Of a DNA stretch of 64,000 nt, positions 9,168 to 18,065 are shown piece by piece. This stretch comes from CAVPWP01 sp963709395. Its GTDB lineage: Bacteria; Pseudomonadota; Alphaproteobacteria; Rhodobacterales; Rhodobacteraceae. Numbering within the stretch: the first letter of the stretch is position 1; the number at the start of each line of letters is the position of its first letter. The translations under genes were made by a program, and so were the position numbers. The notes below the pieces were generated by a model. That model was not told where the DNA came from. It was given only the letters and a program-made list of their open reading frames with translations, and made no database searches. Location of the stretch: assembly GCA_963709395.1 (NCBI GenBank), contig CAVPWP010000008.1:496001-560000 (forward strand), in the 5' to 3' direction.

Positions 9168-9761
9168 TCACTCCGCCATGATTTCTTCTTCGCCGGGGGC
9201 GATAGGCCGCAGGTCGGCCTCGCCCCCCAGAAGCGTGATGAGCGACCGCAGGATCAGCTCGACGTTGACGATGAAGAGCAGGACGACGCCGACCAGGAAG
9301 GACGCCATCATCCAGGATCGCGGAATGCGGAACCATTCGTCGAAGGAGAGGCTCGTCGGCAGGTAGAGCGAGGCGGTGGTGAAGCGGCCGCCGAAGCCCG
9401 TGACTTCGCCCCAGCCGATATAGACCGCCATTCCCAGCACGAGCCCCGCGATCAGCAGCAGGAACAGCGACACGACGGCCCCGATCCGGGCGGGCAGCGC
9501 CAGCAAGACCATGTCGATGGCCACGAAGCCGCCGCGACGGTACGCCAGGGGTGCTATCAGGCCCGTCATCCAGAGCATCATGAAGCGCGCGGCCTCGTCC
9601 GGCCAGGCCAGCGCGTTGTTCAGAACGTATCGGAAGAAAACCTGGATCAGGATCGCCAGCACCATCAGGCCGATGGCGACGATGGCAACCGACCGGCCGA
9701 TCCGGAGAACGACGTCGTTCCAGAGCTGGATGGGCGACAAGAGCCCAAAAAGCAGCGCCAT
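9168..9761 (-). CDS. dctQ: TRAP transporter small permease DctQ
   Basis: DctQ is the small membrane subunit required with DctM for TRAP transport. The 197-aa protein shows four hydrophobic helices. It has the family N-terminal pattern (helix, then 'QVFFRYVLNNALAWPDE', then 'RFMMLWMTGLIAPLAYRRGG') and an acidic C-terminal tail. The slightly long loop before the last helix is not unusual. It precedes dctM by 4 bases and follows the flavin reductase gene after 82 bases on the same strand, so the transporter is probably transcribed with the oxygenase genes upstream. Confidence 0.92.
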   Translation of the reverse strand: MALLFGLLSPIQLWNDVVLRIGRSVAIVAIGLMVLAILIQVFFRYVLNNALAWPDEAARFMMLWMTGLIAPLAYRRGGFVAIDMVLLALPARIGAVVSLFLLLIAGLVLGMAVYIGWGEVTGFGGRFTTASLYLPTSLSFDEWFRIPRSWMMASFLVGVVLLFIVNVELILRSLITLLGGEADLRPIAPGEEEIMAE

Positions 9762-9843
9762 GCGCCGTCCTCCTCCCCGTCTTGTGGTGCCGCCCGGTTT
9801 GTCCGGGCGTGCGTTGTCAGTTTTGCGCCTTCAGTCTGCGCCG

Positions 9844-10365
9844 TCAGGCAGCATCCGTGAAGCGGCCATATTCACCGGCACAGAAAACGAGGGGCGCCCC
9901 TGTGCGGACCGATGCGCGCAGCACCCGGCCCACGACGATGATGTGGTCCCCGCCTTCGTGAATGGCCTCGCGGGTGCATTCGAACCGCGCAAGGCAGCCC
10001 TCGATGAGAGGGACGCCCATCTCGCCCGTCGTCCAGTCGACCGCGTCGAACGCGGCGCCGTCGCGCACGAAGGCGCGGCAGACATCGGTCTGTTCGGCCC
10101 CCAGAATGTGGATTGCATAGTGTTCGGCCGCCTCGAACATGGGAAACCGGCGCGAGGCGCGCGCGGGTGACCAGAGCACCAGCGGCGGGTCGAGCGACAC
10201 GCTTGCAAAGCTGTTGGCCGTGATTCCGACGGGCCCCGAGGCCGCGTTGCACGTGACGACCGTCACGCCCGTGGCGTATTGCCCAAGCGCATCGCGAAAG
10301 CTGCGCTCGGTCTCGGGTCCGGGGGTGAAAGTCTCCATCAGCGCGCGCGCTCCTCCGTCAGCCAT
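9844..10365 (-). CDS. Flavin reductase family protein (HpaC/SsuE-like partner)
   Basis: This 173-aa protein belongs to the flavin reductase-like, FMN-binding split-barrel family, which uses NAD(P)H to reduce free FMN or FAD for a partner monooxygenase. Typical segments are 'ATGVTVVTC' (about 25-33), 'GPVGITANSFASVSLDPPLV' (about 39-58) and 'GGDHIIVVGRV' near the C-terminus. The ATG at 10365 is preceded by GGGAGG at good spacing and lies one base after the aldo/keto reductase stop; a second Met nine codons later is the alternative. Its place in an operon with an LLM monooxygenase suggests it supplies that enzyme with reduced flavin. Confidence 0.9.
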   Translation of the reverse strand: MADGGARALMETFTPGPETERSFRDALGQYATGVTVVTCNAASGPVGITANSFASVSLDPPLVLWSPARASRRFPMFEAAEHYAIHILGAEQTDVCRAFVRDGAAFDAVDWTTGEMGVPLIEGCLARFECTREAIHEGGDHIIVVGRVLRASVRTGAPLVFCAGEYGRFTDAA

Positions 10366-10366
10366 G

Positions 10367-11257
10367 TCAGAGAACCTCCCGGCCCAGGGCGGCGGTGTAA
10401 AGCTCGAACCAGGTTTCGCGGTCCATCGGCACAGTGGCGGCGCGGGACAACTTGCGAATACGCTCGATCCGGTTGGTTCCCATGACAGGTAGGATTCCTG
10501 ACGGATGGGCAAGGAGCCAGGCCACCGCGACCTCGGCCGGTTCGGCGCCAAGCCGGTCGGCCACCGCGCGCAGCGCCCTTTGCACCGTGCCCTCGTCCGA
10601 CATCAGCCCGCCCCCGCCAAGGGGCGACCACGCCATCGGAACGATGTCGTTTTCCTGCAGGAACGCAAGATCGCCATCGGTGAAGGCGGCATTGCTGGTC
10701 AGGCTCAGCTCGATCTGGTTGGCGACAAGGTCGGTTTCCATGGCCGACTGGAGCAGCGAGAAATCCCAGGGCCGGAAGTTCGACACGCCGACGGCGCGCA
10801 CCTTGCCGCTGGCGACCAGATCGTCCAGCGCCGCGCCGGTCTCGTGATGGTCCATCAGCGGGTCGGGACGGTGGATCAGCAGAAGGTCGATCCGCTCGAT
10901 CCCCATGAGTTTCAGCGACCGCTCGGCCGAGGCGGTGATGTAGTCGGCCGAGGTGTCGTAATGCTTGACCCGCACGTCGGGAAAGCGGTCCGACCGCACG
11001 ACGATATCGGTCTTGGTGACGATCTCGATCCGGTCGGCCAGGTCCGTGCCCTTGAGGGCAGCGCCCAGCAGTTCCTCGGACGTGTAGCCGCCATAGATGT
11101 CGGCCTGGTCGATCGTGGTGATGCCCTGTTCGAGGCAGGCCTCGATCTTGGCGCGGATATGGGCGGGCGAGGTGTCGCTGTCCTCATCGAGCCGCCACAT
11201 GCCATAGACGATGCGGCTGAAGCTCAACTCGTCGGTCAGTCGGACGCGCTGCATCAT
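10367..11257 (-). CDS. Aldo/keto reductase
   Basis: This is a 296-aa TIM-barrel NADPH-dependent reductase of the YdhF-like aldo/keto reductase group. The catalytic tetrad is visible: Asp and Tyr in 'DQADIYGGYTSEELLG', Lys in 'IVTKTDIV' and His in 'LLLIHRPDPL'. The C-terminal NADP-binding part has 'AVAWLLAHPSGILPVMGT'. The start ATG overlaps the stop of the upstream LLM oxygenase (ATGA). It probably reduces a carbonyl product or substrate of the operon's pathway; the actual substrate cannot be deduced. Confidence 0.93.
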   Translation of the reverse strand: MMQRVRLTDELSFSRIVYGMWRLDEDSDTSPAHIRAKIEACLEQGITTIDQADIYGGYTSEELLGAALKGTDLADRIEIVTKTDIVVRSDRFPDVRVKHYDTSADYITASAERSLKLMGIERIDLLLIHRPDPLMDHHETGAALDDLVASGKVRAVGVSNFRPWDFSLLQSAMETDLVANQIELSLTSNAAFTDGDLAFLQENDIVPMAWSPLGGGGLMSDEGTVQRALRAVADRLGAEPAEVAVAWLLAHPSGILPVMGTNRIERIRKLSRAATVPMDRETWFELYTAALGREVL

Positions 11258-12411
11258 GTCCGCTCTCCCACGCCCAGCGGGGTGGCCGGGGTTTGCGACG
11301 GCACACGACCGTAGGCCTCGGGAAGCGAGCAGGTCTTGAGTTGCGGCAGCACGCGCTGGCCGAAGCTGATGCATTCGTCGATGTGGGGGTAGCCCGAGAA
11401 GATGAAGGCACGGATGCCCATCTTCCGGTAGGCCTCGATCTCGCTCAGGACCTGGTCGGTCGATCCGACCAGCGCCGCGCCGCAGCCCGATCGCGCGCGG
11501 CCGACGCCGGTCCACAGATGCGGTTCGATATAGCCGAACTGGTCCGCCAGTTCGCGGGCGCGGGACTGGTGCGCCACGCCGAGGCTGATCGAATCATGCG
11601 CCCGGTCGCGGATCAGCGTGCCGTATTCATCGTCGAGCTTCGAGACCAGGTGCTCGGCGTATTCCTTGGCCTCTTTCTCGGTGTCGCGCACGATCATGTG
11701 GACGCGCAGTCCGTAGTCGAGGGTGCGGCCATACTCCTTGGCGCGGTCGTGCACGGCTTCCATCCGGCCTTTCAGGTTCTCTTTCGGCTCGGGCCACATC
11801 AGGTAGACGTCGCAATGCTGGGCGCAAAGCTCGATCGCGTCGGGCGAATAGCCGCCGAAATACATCAACGGGCCGCCGTTCTGCTGGTAAGGCTTCGCGG
11901 GGTCGGTGGTCACGCCCTTGAACTGGTAGACCTCGCCCTCGTAGTTGATCTCGTCCTGCGTCCAGGCCTGGCGCAGGATTTCCACCACCTCGCGCGACCG
12001 CTTGTAGCGAAAGGCGCTGTCGGCCTTTTCGCCGGGGAAGTCGGACGAGATGATGTTCACCGTCAGCCGGCCCTTCAGCATGTGATCGAGCGTGGCGATG
12101 GTGCGCGCCAGCATGATCGGCTGCATCTCGCCACAGCGCACGGCGGCCAGCATGTTGATCTTCTCGGTCAGGGGCGCGCAGCCCGCCACGAAGCTGAGCG
12201 TGTCCTGACCGACCTGATAGGAGGACGGGCAGAGGATGTTGCGAAAGCCCTGGCGCTCGGCTTCCAGAAGGATGTCGCGGCAATGCTCCCAGCTTGACCG
12301 AAGCGCGCCGTCGGGCACGCCCAGATACGCGTAGTCGTCCGAACAGAGCGCGGAAAACCAGGAAACTTCAGCCGCATCGAGGTCGGCAGAGGTCACGGGC
12401 ACCACGGTCAT
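11254..12411 (-). CDS. LLM-class flavin-dependent monooxygenase (SsuD-like)
   Basis: This 385-aa protein has the bacterial luciferase-like (LLM) TIM-barrel fold of two-component FMNH2-dependent monooxygenases, close in layout to alkanesulfonate monooxygenase SsuD. Visible features include 'LAAVRCGEMQPIMLARTIATLDHML', which matches the SsuD flavin-site region (residues quoted are about 88-112, so shown here only as 'AVRCGEMQP' and 'ARTIATLDHML'), the 'GRLTVNIISSDFPGE' strand and 'GGPLMYFGGYSPDAIE', together with a C-terminal 'SGYPHIDECISFGQRVLPQL'. It is the first gene of a minus-strand run that continues with aldo/keto reductase, flavin reductase and TRAP transporter genes. This suggests uptake and oxygenative cleavage of a small organic acid or sulfonate. 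The true substrate is unknown. Confidence 0.88.
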   Translation of the reverse strand: MTVVPVTSADLDAAEVSWFSALCSDDYAYLGVPDGALRSSWEHCRDILLEAERQGFRNILCPSSYQVGQDTLSFVAGCAPLTEKINMLAAVRCGEMQPIMLARTIATLDHMLKGRLTVNIISSDFPGEKADSAFRYKRSREVVEILRQAWTQDEINYEGEVYQFKGVTTDPAKPYQQNGGPLMYFGGYSPDAIELCAQHCDVYLMWPEPKENLKGRMEAVHDRAKEYGRTLDYGLRVHMIVRDTEKEAKEYAEHLVSKLDDEYGTLIRDRAHDSISLGVAHQSRARELADQFGYIEPHLWTGVGRARSGCGAALVGSTDQVLSEIEAYRKMGIRAFIFSGYPHIDECISFGQRVLPQLKTCSLPEAYGRVPSQTPATPLGVGERT

Positions 12412-12458
12412 GCGAATCTCCTGATCGGCGCGAAATTACCACTTGCGTAGCATCCGCC

Positions 12459-12483
12459 TTGATATGCATCAATAGTGTATCAA
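12459..12483. promoter_or_regulatory. Putative GntR operator between LLM oxygenase and regulator genes
   Basis: The 77-base intergenic region between the divergent LLM oxygenase and GntR genes contains the perfect inverted repeat TTGAT-ATGC-ATCAA (12459-12472). It is followed by a third ATCAA half-site at 12479-12483, six bases before the GntR start. Position and symmetry fit autoregulation by the adjacent GntR protein with control of the catabolic operon. No binding data can be inferred beyond this. Confidence 0.55.
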
Positions 12484-12488
12484 TTTTT

Positions 12489-13217
12489 ATGTCGACCGAG
12501 TCGCACCCCCTGCCCATGGCGAACCCGAACTCCCTTCCGATCTACGTGCAGACCGCCGAGATGCTGATTCGCGAGATCGCGGCGGGCCGGATCCTGGAAG
12601 GCGAGCGGATGCCGCCCGAACGGGACATGGCCAAGGATCTGGGGATCTCGGTCGGAACGCTCAGGAAGGCGCTCGCGGATCTGACCGAGAAGGGGTATCT
12701 CGACCGGGTTCAGGGGTCGGGAAATTATGTCCGCCATCCACCGGCGGCGTCGGGGGTCTATGCCTTCCTACGGATTGAACTTGCCGAAGGCGGTGGCCTG
12801 CCCACCGCGCGGGTGCTGGACGTGCGGCGGCTGGCGAAGCCCGCCGATCTGCCCGCCTTCGGGTCGGCGTCCGAGGCGTATCGCATCCGCCGGCTGCGGC
12901 GGCTGGGCGGTGTGCCCGCCGCGCTCGAGGAGATCTGGCTCGATGGCAGCTACGCCGACATGATCACGACGGACGACCTGTCGGAATCGCTTTATCTCTT
13001 CTACCGCGAGCGACTTGGGCTGTGGATCGTCCGGGCCGAGGATCGCGTGGGCGTCGGTGCCGTGCCCGACTGGACCGTTCAGCCCTTCCCGCTACCTGCT
13101 GGCGCGGTCTGCGGCTTCATCGAACGGCTGTCCCGGGCACAGGACGGCACCATCGCCGAATATTCGCGCACCTGGTTCGATCCGGACAAGGTGCGCTACA
13201 TCTCGCGCATGAAATAG
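12489..13217 (+). CDS. GntR-family regulator with UTRA domain (HutC-like)
   Basis: This is a 242-aa transcription factor. An N-terminal winged helix (about residues 15-80) carries the GntR pattern 'GERMPPERDMAKDLGIS' and 'VGTLRKALADLTEKGYL'. The rest is a UTRA ligand-binding domain with 'SEAYRIRRLRRLGGVPAALE' and the closing 'YSRTWFDPDKVRYI'. I chose the ATG at 12489; a second in-frame ATG at 12516 also fits. The gene diverges from the oxygenase/TRAP operon across an inverted repeat and is followed after 8 bases by a dehydrogenase gene. It probably controls both and senses a small metabolite. Confidence 0.92.
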   Translation: MSTESHPLPMANPNSLPIYVQTAEMLIREIAAGRILEGERMPPERDMAKDLGISVGTLRKALADLTEKGYLDRVQGSGNYVRHPPAASGVYAFLRIELAEGGGLPTARVLDVRRLAKPADLPAFGSASEAYRIRRLRRLGGVPAALEEIWLDGSYADMITTDDLSESLYLFYRERLGLWIVRAEDRVGVGAVPDWTVQPFPLPAGAVCGFIERLSRAQDGTIAEYSRTWFDPDKVRYISRMK

Positions 13218-13225
13218 GGACAAAC

Positions 13226-14329
13226 ATGTCGGATATCGTCAACTACGGCATCATCGGCTGCGGCATGATGGGGCAGGAGCATCTGCGCAACATCGCGCTT
13301 TTGCCGGGGGCGCGGGTCGGCGCGATCTTCGATCCCGATGACGGGATGATGGCCGCGGCCAAGGCCATCGCGCCGGGTGCTCGGGTCGCCGCTTCGGTGA
13401 AGGATGTGGTCACGGACGCGGGCGTCGATTGCCTGCTGATCGCCAGCCCGAACCACCACCATGTCGACCAGCTGGAAGAGCTCGCGCAACATCGCCACCT
13501 GCCGCTTCTGATCGAAAAGCCGCTCTATACCCGGCCCGAGGACGCCGCGCGGCTGGCCCGGATCGAGGCGGGATACGCCGCCCCGATCTGGGTGGCGATG
13601 GAATACCGCTACATGCCGCCCGTGGCGAAATTCGTCGAAGAGGCCGCGTCGGCCACTGGCGGCATCCGGATGCTGTCGATCCGCGAGCACCGCTTTCCGT
13701 TCCTGCCCAAGGTCGGCGACTGGAACCGGTTCAATCGCCTCACCGGCGGCACGCTGGTCGAGAAATGCTGCCACTTCTTCGACCTGATGCGGCTGATCCT
13801 GCAGGCCGAGCCTGTGCGGGTGATGGCCAGCGCCGGACAGGAGGTGAACCACCGCGACGAACGCTACGGCGGCGAGGTGCCCGATATCTGGGATACCGCC
13901 TATGTCATCGTCGATTTCGAGGGCGGCGCGCGCGCCATGCTCGAGCTTTGCATGTACGCCGAAGGCGCGCGCTACCAGGAAGAGCTTTCGGCGGTTGGCC
14001 CAACAGGCAAGATCGAATGCCTCGTGCCGGGACCGGGGCGGTTCTGGCCCGCGCATCTGGGTGCGCCGCCGGTGCCGCAGGTCATCGTCAGCCCGCGACA
14101 TCCCAAGGGGCCACTGGCCGTCGATATTCCGGTTGATCCGACCCTGCTGGACGCGGGCGACCACAACGGGTCGACCTTCTACCAGCATGCGCGTTTCAAC
14201 CGCGTGGTCCGCGGCGAAGGCACCGTCGAGGTCACGCTTCGCGACGGCGCGCGGGCCGTGGCGATGGGCCTTGCCGCGCAGGAAGCGGCCACGACCGGAA
14301 CCGTGGTCGCGATCCCGCCTGCCTGCTGA
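13226..14329 (+). CDS. Gfo/Idh/MocA family oxidoreductase
   Basis: This 367-aa NAD(P)-dependent dehydrogenase has an N-terminal Rossmann fold with 'GIIGCGMMGQEH' (about residues 8-19), the family 'IEKPLYT' lysine motif near residue 98, and a C-terminal substrate domain. That domain includes 'GGTLVEKCCHFFDLMRL', with the conserved His-Asp region. Family members oxidise sugars, inositols or related polyols. It begins 8 bases after the GntR gene and is likely co-regulated with it. The start is placed at the ATG at 13226; the open frame upstream is a shadow of the regulator gene. The substrate is not assignable. Confidence 0.9.
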   Translation: MSDIVNYGIIGCGMMGQEHLRNIALLPGARVGAIFDPDDGMMAAAKAIAPGARVAASVKDVVTDAGVDCLLIASPNHHHVDQLEELAQHRHLPLLIEKPLYTRPEDAARLARIEAGYAAPIWVAMEYRYMPPVAKFVEEAASATGGIRMLSIREHRFPFLPKVGDWNRFNRLTGGTLVEKCCHFFDLMRLILQAEPVRVMASAGQEVNHRDERYGGEVPDIWDTAYVIVDFEGGARAMLELCMYAEGARYQEELSAVGPTGKIECLVPGPGRFWPAHLGAPPVPQVIVSPRHPKGPLAVDIPVDPTLLDAGDHNGSTFYQHARFNRVVRGEGTVEVTLRDGARAVAMGLAAQEAATTGTVVAIPPAC

Positions 14330-14389
14330 TCGGCGAAGGTGTGCGGATTTCCCCTTGATCCCGCGGCGCGCCCGCGTCTCTTTGTCGGC

Positions 14390-15214
<825 letters not shown>

Positions 15215-15229
15215 GGGGGCCGGCTGGCG

Positions 15230-16120
15230 ATGGCCCGGACCGACGCCCTTCTGCGCGACGGACGCGCCGGCGACGTCGGCGGTGTCCGGGCGCTGTCTGA
15301 CCGGCTGATCGCCCGGTCCGGCGATTAGCCCGCCGTCTTCAATCCTCGTGCCGTGGCCGAGATCCATGGCCGGTGCGCCCGACAAGGTCGAGGTCTTCCC
15401 GCGCCGTGCGCTTGCCCGGGCCCCCCATTTCGACGGTGCGGCCTCGAACCTTGGGTTTGCGCTTCTGCTCCAGGGGAAGGCCGAAGAGGCCGCCGCCGTG
15501 CTTGAGCCTGTGGTCGATGCCGATCCGGCCAATCTCGACGTGCGCACCAACCTTGCCAGCGCGGCCTACCGGCTCGACCAGCCCGGGGCGGGCGCTGGGC
15601 CTCGCCGATGCCGTGCTGGCCACGCGTCCCAACGACGTGACGGCCCCCTGCGCCGCGCGATCCTTCTTGCCGAGACGGGCGATCTGGAGACCGCCAAGGC
15701 CGAATACCGCGCCGTGACCCGCGGTCGATTGCGCTGTCGGTCTATCAGAACCGGTTTGATCCGAAGACCTTTCCGTGGACCACGCGCCTCGAGAATACCG
15801 CGGCCCATTGCATCGAATACGAACGGCACATGGCGCATCGGAGGGCGCTCTTCGGCGACCGCATCCTGTCGATGGACTGCGAGGGTCGGGTGAGCGACCC
15901 CGAGCCTGCCGCGCGCCGGCTTCTTGCGCATTGCCGGCTCGACTGGGATCCCGCCTGCCTGCGGCCCGAACTGGTCCGACGGCGGGTCGATACGCTGAGC
16001 ATCGGACTGGTGCGCCGCGGCATCCATGCCGGGTCGCGCGCGCGGTGGCGCCGGTTCGAAACCGAACTGCGCCCCTTCACCGATATCCTTTCGGCTGCGG
16101 GCATGTCGCCCGCGGACTGA
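15230..16120 (+). pseudogene. TPR-sulfotransferase pseudogene
   Basis: Three reading frames in turn give pieces of a tetratricopeptide-repeat sulfotransferase. First comes an N-terminal 'TDALLRDGRAGDV' segment ending in TAG at 15326. TPR-like repeats follow ('SNLGFALLLQGKAEEAAAV' and 'LLAETGDLETAKAEYRAV'). Last is the sulfotransferase C-terminus with 'RHMAHRRALFGDRILSMDCE' (about 15820-15880), 'ARRLLAHCRLDWDP' and 'RARWRRFETELRPF'. The entire catalytic N-half of the sulfotransferase domain, including the PAPS-binding loop, is missing at about 15720. At least one stop, two shifts and this deletion show real decay rather than a read error. Confidence 0.75.
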
Positions 16121-16126
16121 CGCGCC

Positions 16127-17569
16127 TCAGCGCAGGCGGATCGCCACGTTCTTGGTCTGGACGTAGTTCCACAGCGCCTCGCGGCCCTTTTCGCGGCCGT
16201 AGCCCGACTTGCCGTAGCCGCCGAACGGGGTCTCGACCCCGCCTGCGAACCATTCGTTGACGAAGACCTGCCCGGCGCGCAGCCGACCCGCGGCCCGGGT
16301 CGCACGGTCGAGGTCGCGGGTGAAGACCCCCGCGACAAGGCCGTAATCGGTGCCGTTGGCGATGGCGATGGCCTCGGCCTCGTCTTCGAAGGCCATGACC
16401 GAGACGACGGGGCCGAAGACCTCGGTCTGACCGATCTCGCTGTTCGGATCGACGCCGGTGAGCACGGTCGGCTCCATGAAATGTCCGGGAATGTTGAGCC
16501 GCCGCCCGCCGGTGACAAGGGTCGCCCCTTCGGTCTCGGCCCGCGCCGACAGGCCCAGGGCGCGGTCGAGCTGCGGCCCCGAGGCCATGGCCCCCATGCC
16601 CTGAAGGGGTTCGCCCCGCTCGATGCCGGGCCCCACGTCGACCGACTTCGCCAACCCCGCGATCCGGTCGACAAGGTCGTCATGGACCTTGCGGTGCACG
16701 ACGATCCGGCTCATCGCGGAACAGATCTGGCCCGCGTTCATGAAGATGCCCTTGCGGACGTCTCCCATGAAGGCGTCGAGATCGGCATCCGGGTGGACGA
16801 TGGCCGCCGACTTGCCGCCCAGTTCCAGAACGCAGGGCACGATGTTGCGCGCGGCCGCCTGCGCGATGGCGGACCCCGTCGCCACCGAGCCCGTGAAAAC
16901 GATCTGATTGACGCCCGGGTGCGACGCAAGCGCCGCGCCCGCCTCATGCCCCCAGCCAGTGAGGATGTTGACCGCGCCGGGGGGCAAGCCTGCGGCCTCG
17001 GCGGCCAGTCCGAAGGCGTGCGAGGTGAGCGGTGTCATCTCGGATGTCTTGACCACGCAAGCGTTCCCCGTGGCGATTCCGGCTGCGATCGACCGCGCGG
17101 CGATTTCCATGGGAAAGTTCCACGGAATGATCTGGGCCGAGACGCCATAGGGCTCGAGCAGCGTGAAATCCATGTAGCCTGCGCCCAGCGGGATCTGGCG
17201 GCCTTCCAGCGTCTCGGCCTGATTGCCGTAATACTCGAAGTAGCGCGCGGCGTTGCGGATCTCGGCCCGCGCTTCCCACAGGGCCTTGCCCTGTTCCAGC
17301 GTCAGAAGACGGGCGAGGTCTTCATGATGGGCCAGAAGCCAGTCCCCCATCGCGCGGACCATCCGGCCCCGCTCGACCGGGCGCAGTGCCGTGAGGGCGC
17401 CGCTTTCGTGGACTCGTTGTGCGGCCTGAACGGCCCGGTCGACGTCGCTCGCGTCGGCCAGCGCCTGTTCGGCCAGTGCCTCGCCCGTGCCGGGGTTCTC
17501 GACCGTCATGCGGCCCGCGCCGCCCTCGGCCCAGGCGCCGTCGATCCAGTTGAGATAGAGGTCCTGCAT
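16127..17569 (-). CDS. NAD(P)+-dependent aldehyde dehydrogenase
   Basis: This 480-aa aldehyde dehydrogenase superfamily protein is intact and of normal length. The active-site elements are present: 'IIPWNFPMEIAA' and 'VVKTSEMTPL' (cofactor cleft, catalytic Asn and Lys), 'VFTGSVATG', the general-base Glu in 'LELGGKSAAIV' (about residue 250), and the nucleophilic Cys in 'FMNAGQICSAMSR' (about residue 283). The gene ends next to the sulfotransferase pseudogene and is preceded after 3 bases by the ureidoglycolate lyase gene, so it may be transcribed with the ureide genes. It could oxidise a semialdehyde or glyoxylate-type product, but the substrate is uncertain. Confidence 0.93.
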   Translation of the reverse strand: MQDLYLNWIDGAWAEGGAGRMTVENPGTGEALAEQALADASDVDRAVQAAQRVHESGALTALRPVERGRMVRAMGDWLLAHHEDLARLLTLEQGKALWEARAEIRNAARYFEYYGNQAETLEGRQIPLGAGYMDFTLLEPYGVSAQIIPWNFPMEIAARSIAAGIATGNACVVKTSEMTPLTSHAFGLAAEAAGLPPGAVNILTGWGHEAGAALASHPGVNQIVFTGSVATGSAIAQAAARNIVPCVLELGGKSAAIVHPDADLDAFMGDVRKGIFMNAGQICSAMSRIVVHRKVHDDLVDRIAGLAKSVDVGPGIERGEPLQGMGAMASGPQLDRALGLSARAETEGATLVTGGRRLNIPGHFMEPTVLTGVDPNSEIGQTEVFGPVVSVMAFEDEAEAIAIANGTDYGLVAGVFTRDLDRATRAAGRLRAGQVFVNEWFAGGVETPFGGYGKSGYGREKGREALWNYVQTKNVAIRLR

Positions 17570-17572
17570 CTC

Positions 17573-18065
17573 TCAGTCCTCGGCCACGACGGTGAAGGGA
17601 TCGTCGAACCAGTGCTCTTCGAGGTTCTCCCCCGGTCCGATCCGGTCGACCACAGCGAAAAGCCCAGGGGCGGAAAGGGGGGTCAGCACCCCGTGCCAGG
17701 TGCCCCGCGCCAGGTTGATGCCCTGTCCCGGCGCGGTCAGGAAGGCGCGGGGGCGGCCCGGAACGCCGCCGTCGTCCGGGGCCACGATCACGAGGAAAGG
17801 CGCCTGCGTCATCGGCAGGAAGGCCTGGCTGCCGTCGGGGTGCCGTTCGACCATCGCAAGCTCGTAGGGCAGGGCTGCGCGGTTCGGCCTTGAACAGGCT
17901 GATCCCCGCACGCCCGTCCGAAAAATCAAGCCGTGCGCGGTCGTGGTAGCGCCCGCAGAGGCCCTGATTGATGATCCGGTCCGGATCGCCGGCGGTGTCG
18001 AGGACATCGCCGAAGGGCGCGAAGGCCGCCGCAGTCAGAGGTTCGGCCACGATGCGCCGGCTCAT
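17573..18065 (-). CDS. allA: Ureidoglycolate lyase AllA (one frameshift)
   Basis: AllA cleaves (S)-ureidoglycolate to glyoxylate and urea, the last step of allantoin use. The N-terminal part 'IVAEPLTAAAFAPFGDVLD' lies in one frame and the C-terminal part ('PMTQAPFLVIVAP', 'GTWHGVLTPL', 'WFDDPFTVV') in another. One extra base near 17880-17886, after 'FKAEP', separates them, and the span is one base over a whole frame. Corrected, the protein is about 163 aa, the usual size. The ATG overlaps the UraD stop upstream (ATGA), and the ALDH gene starts 3 bases after its stop, so this is a tightly packed ureide operon. Confidence 0.87.
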
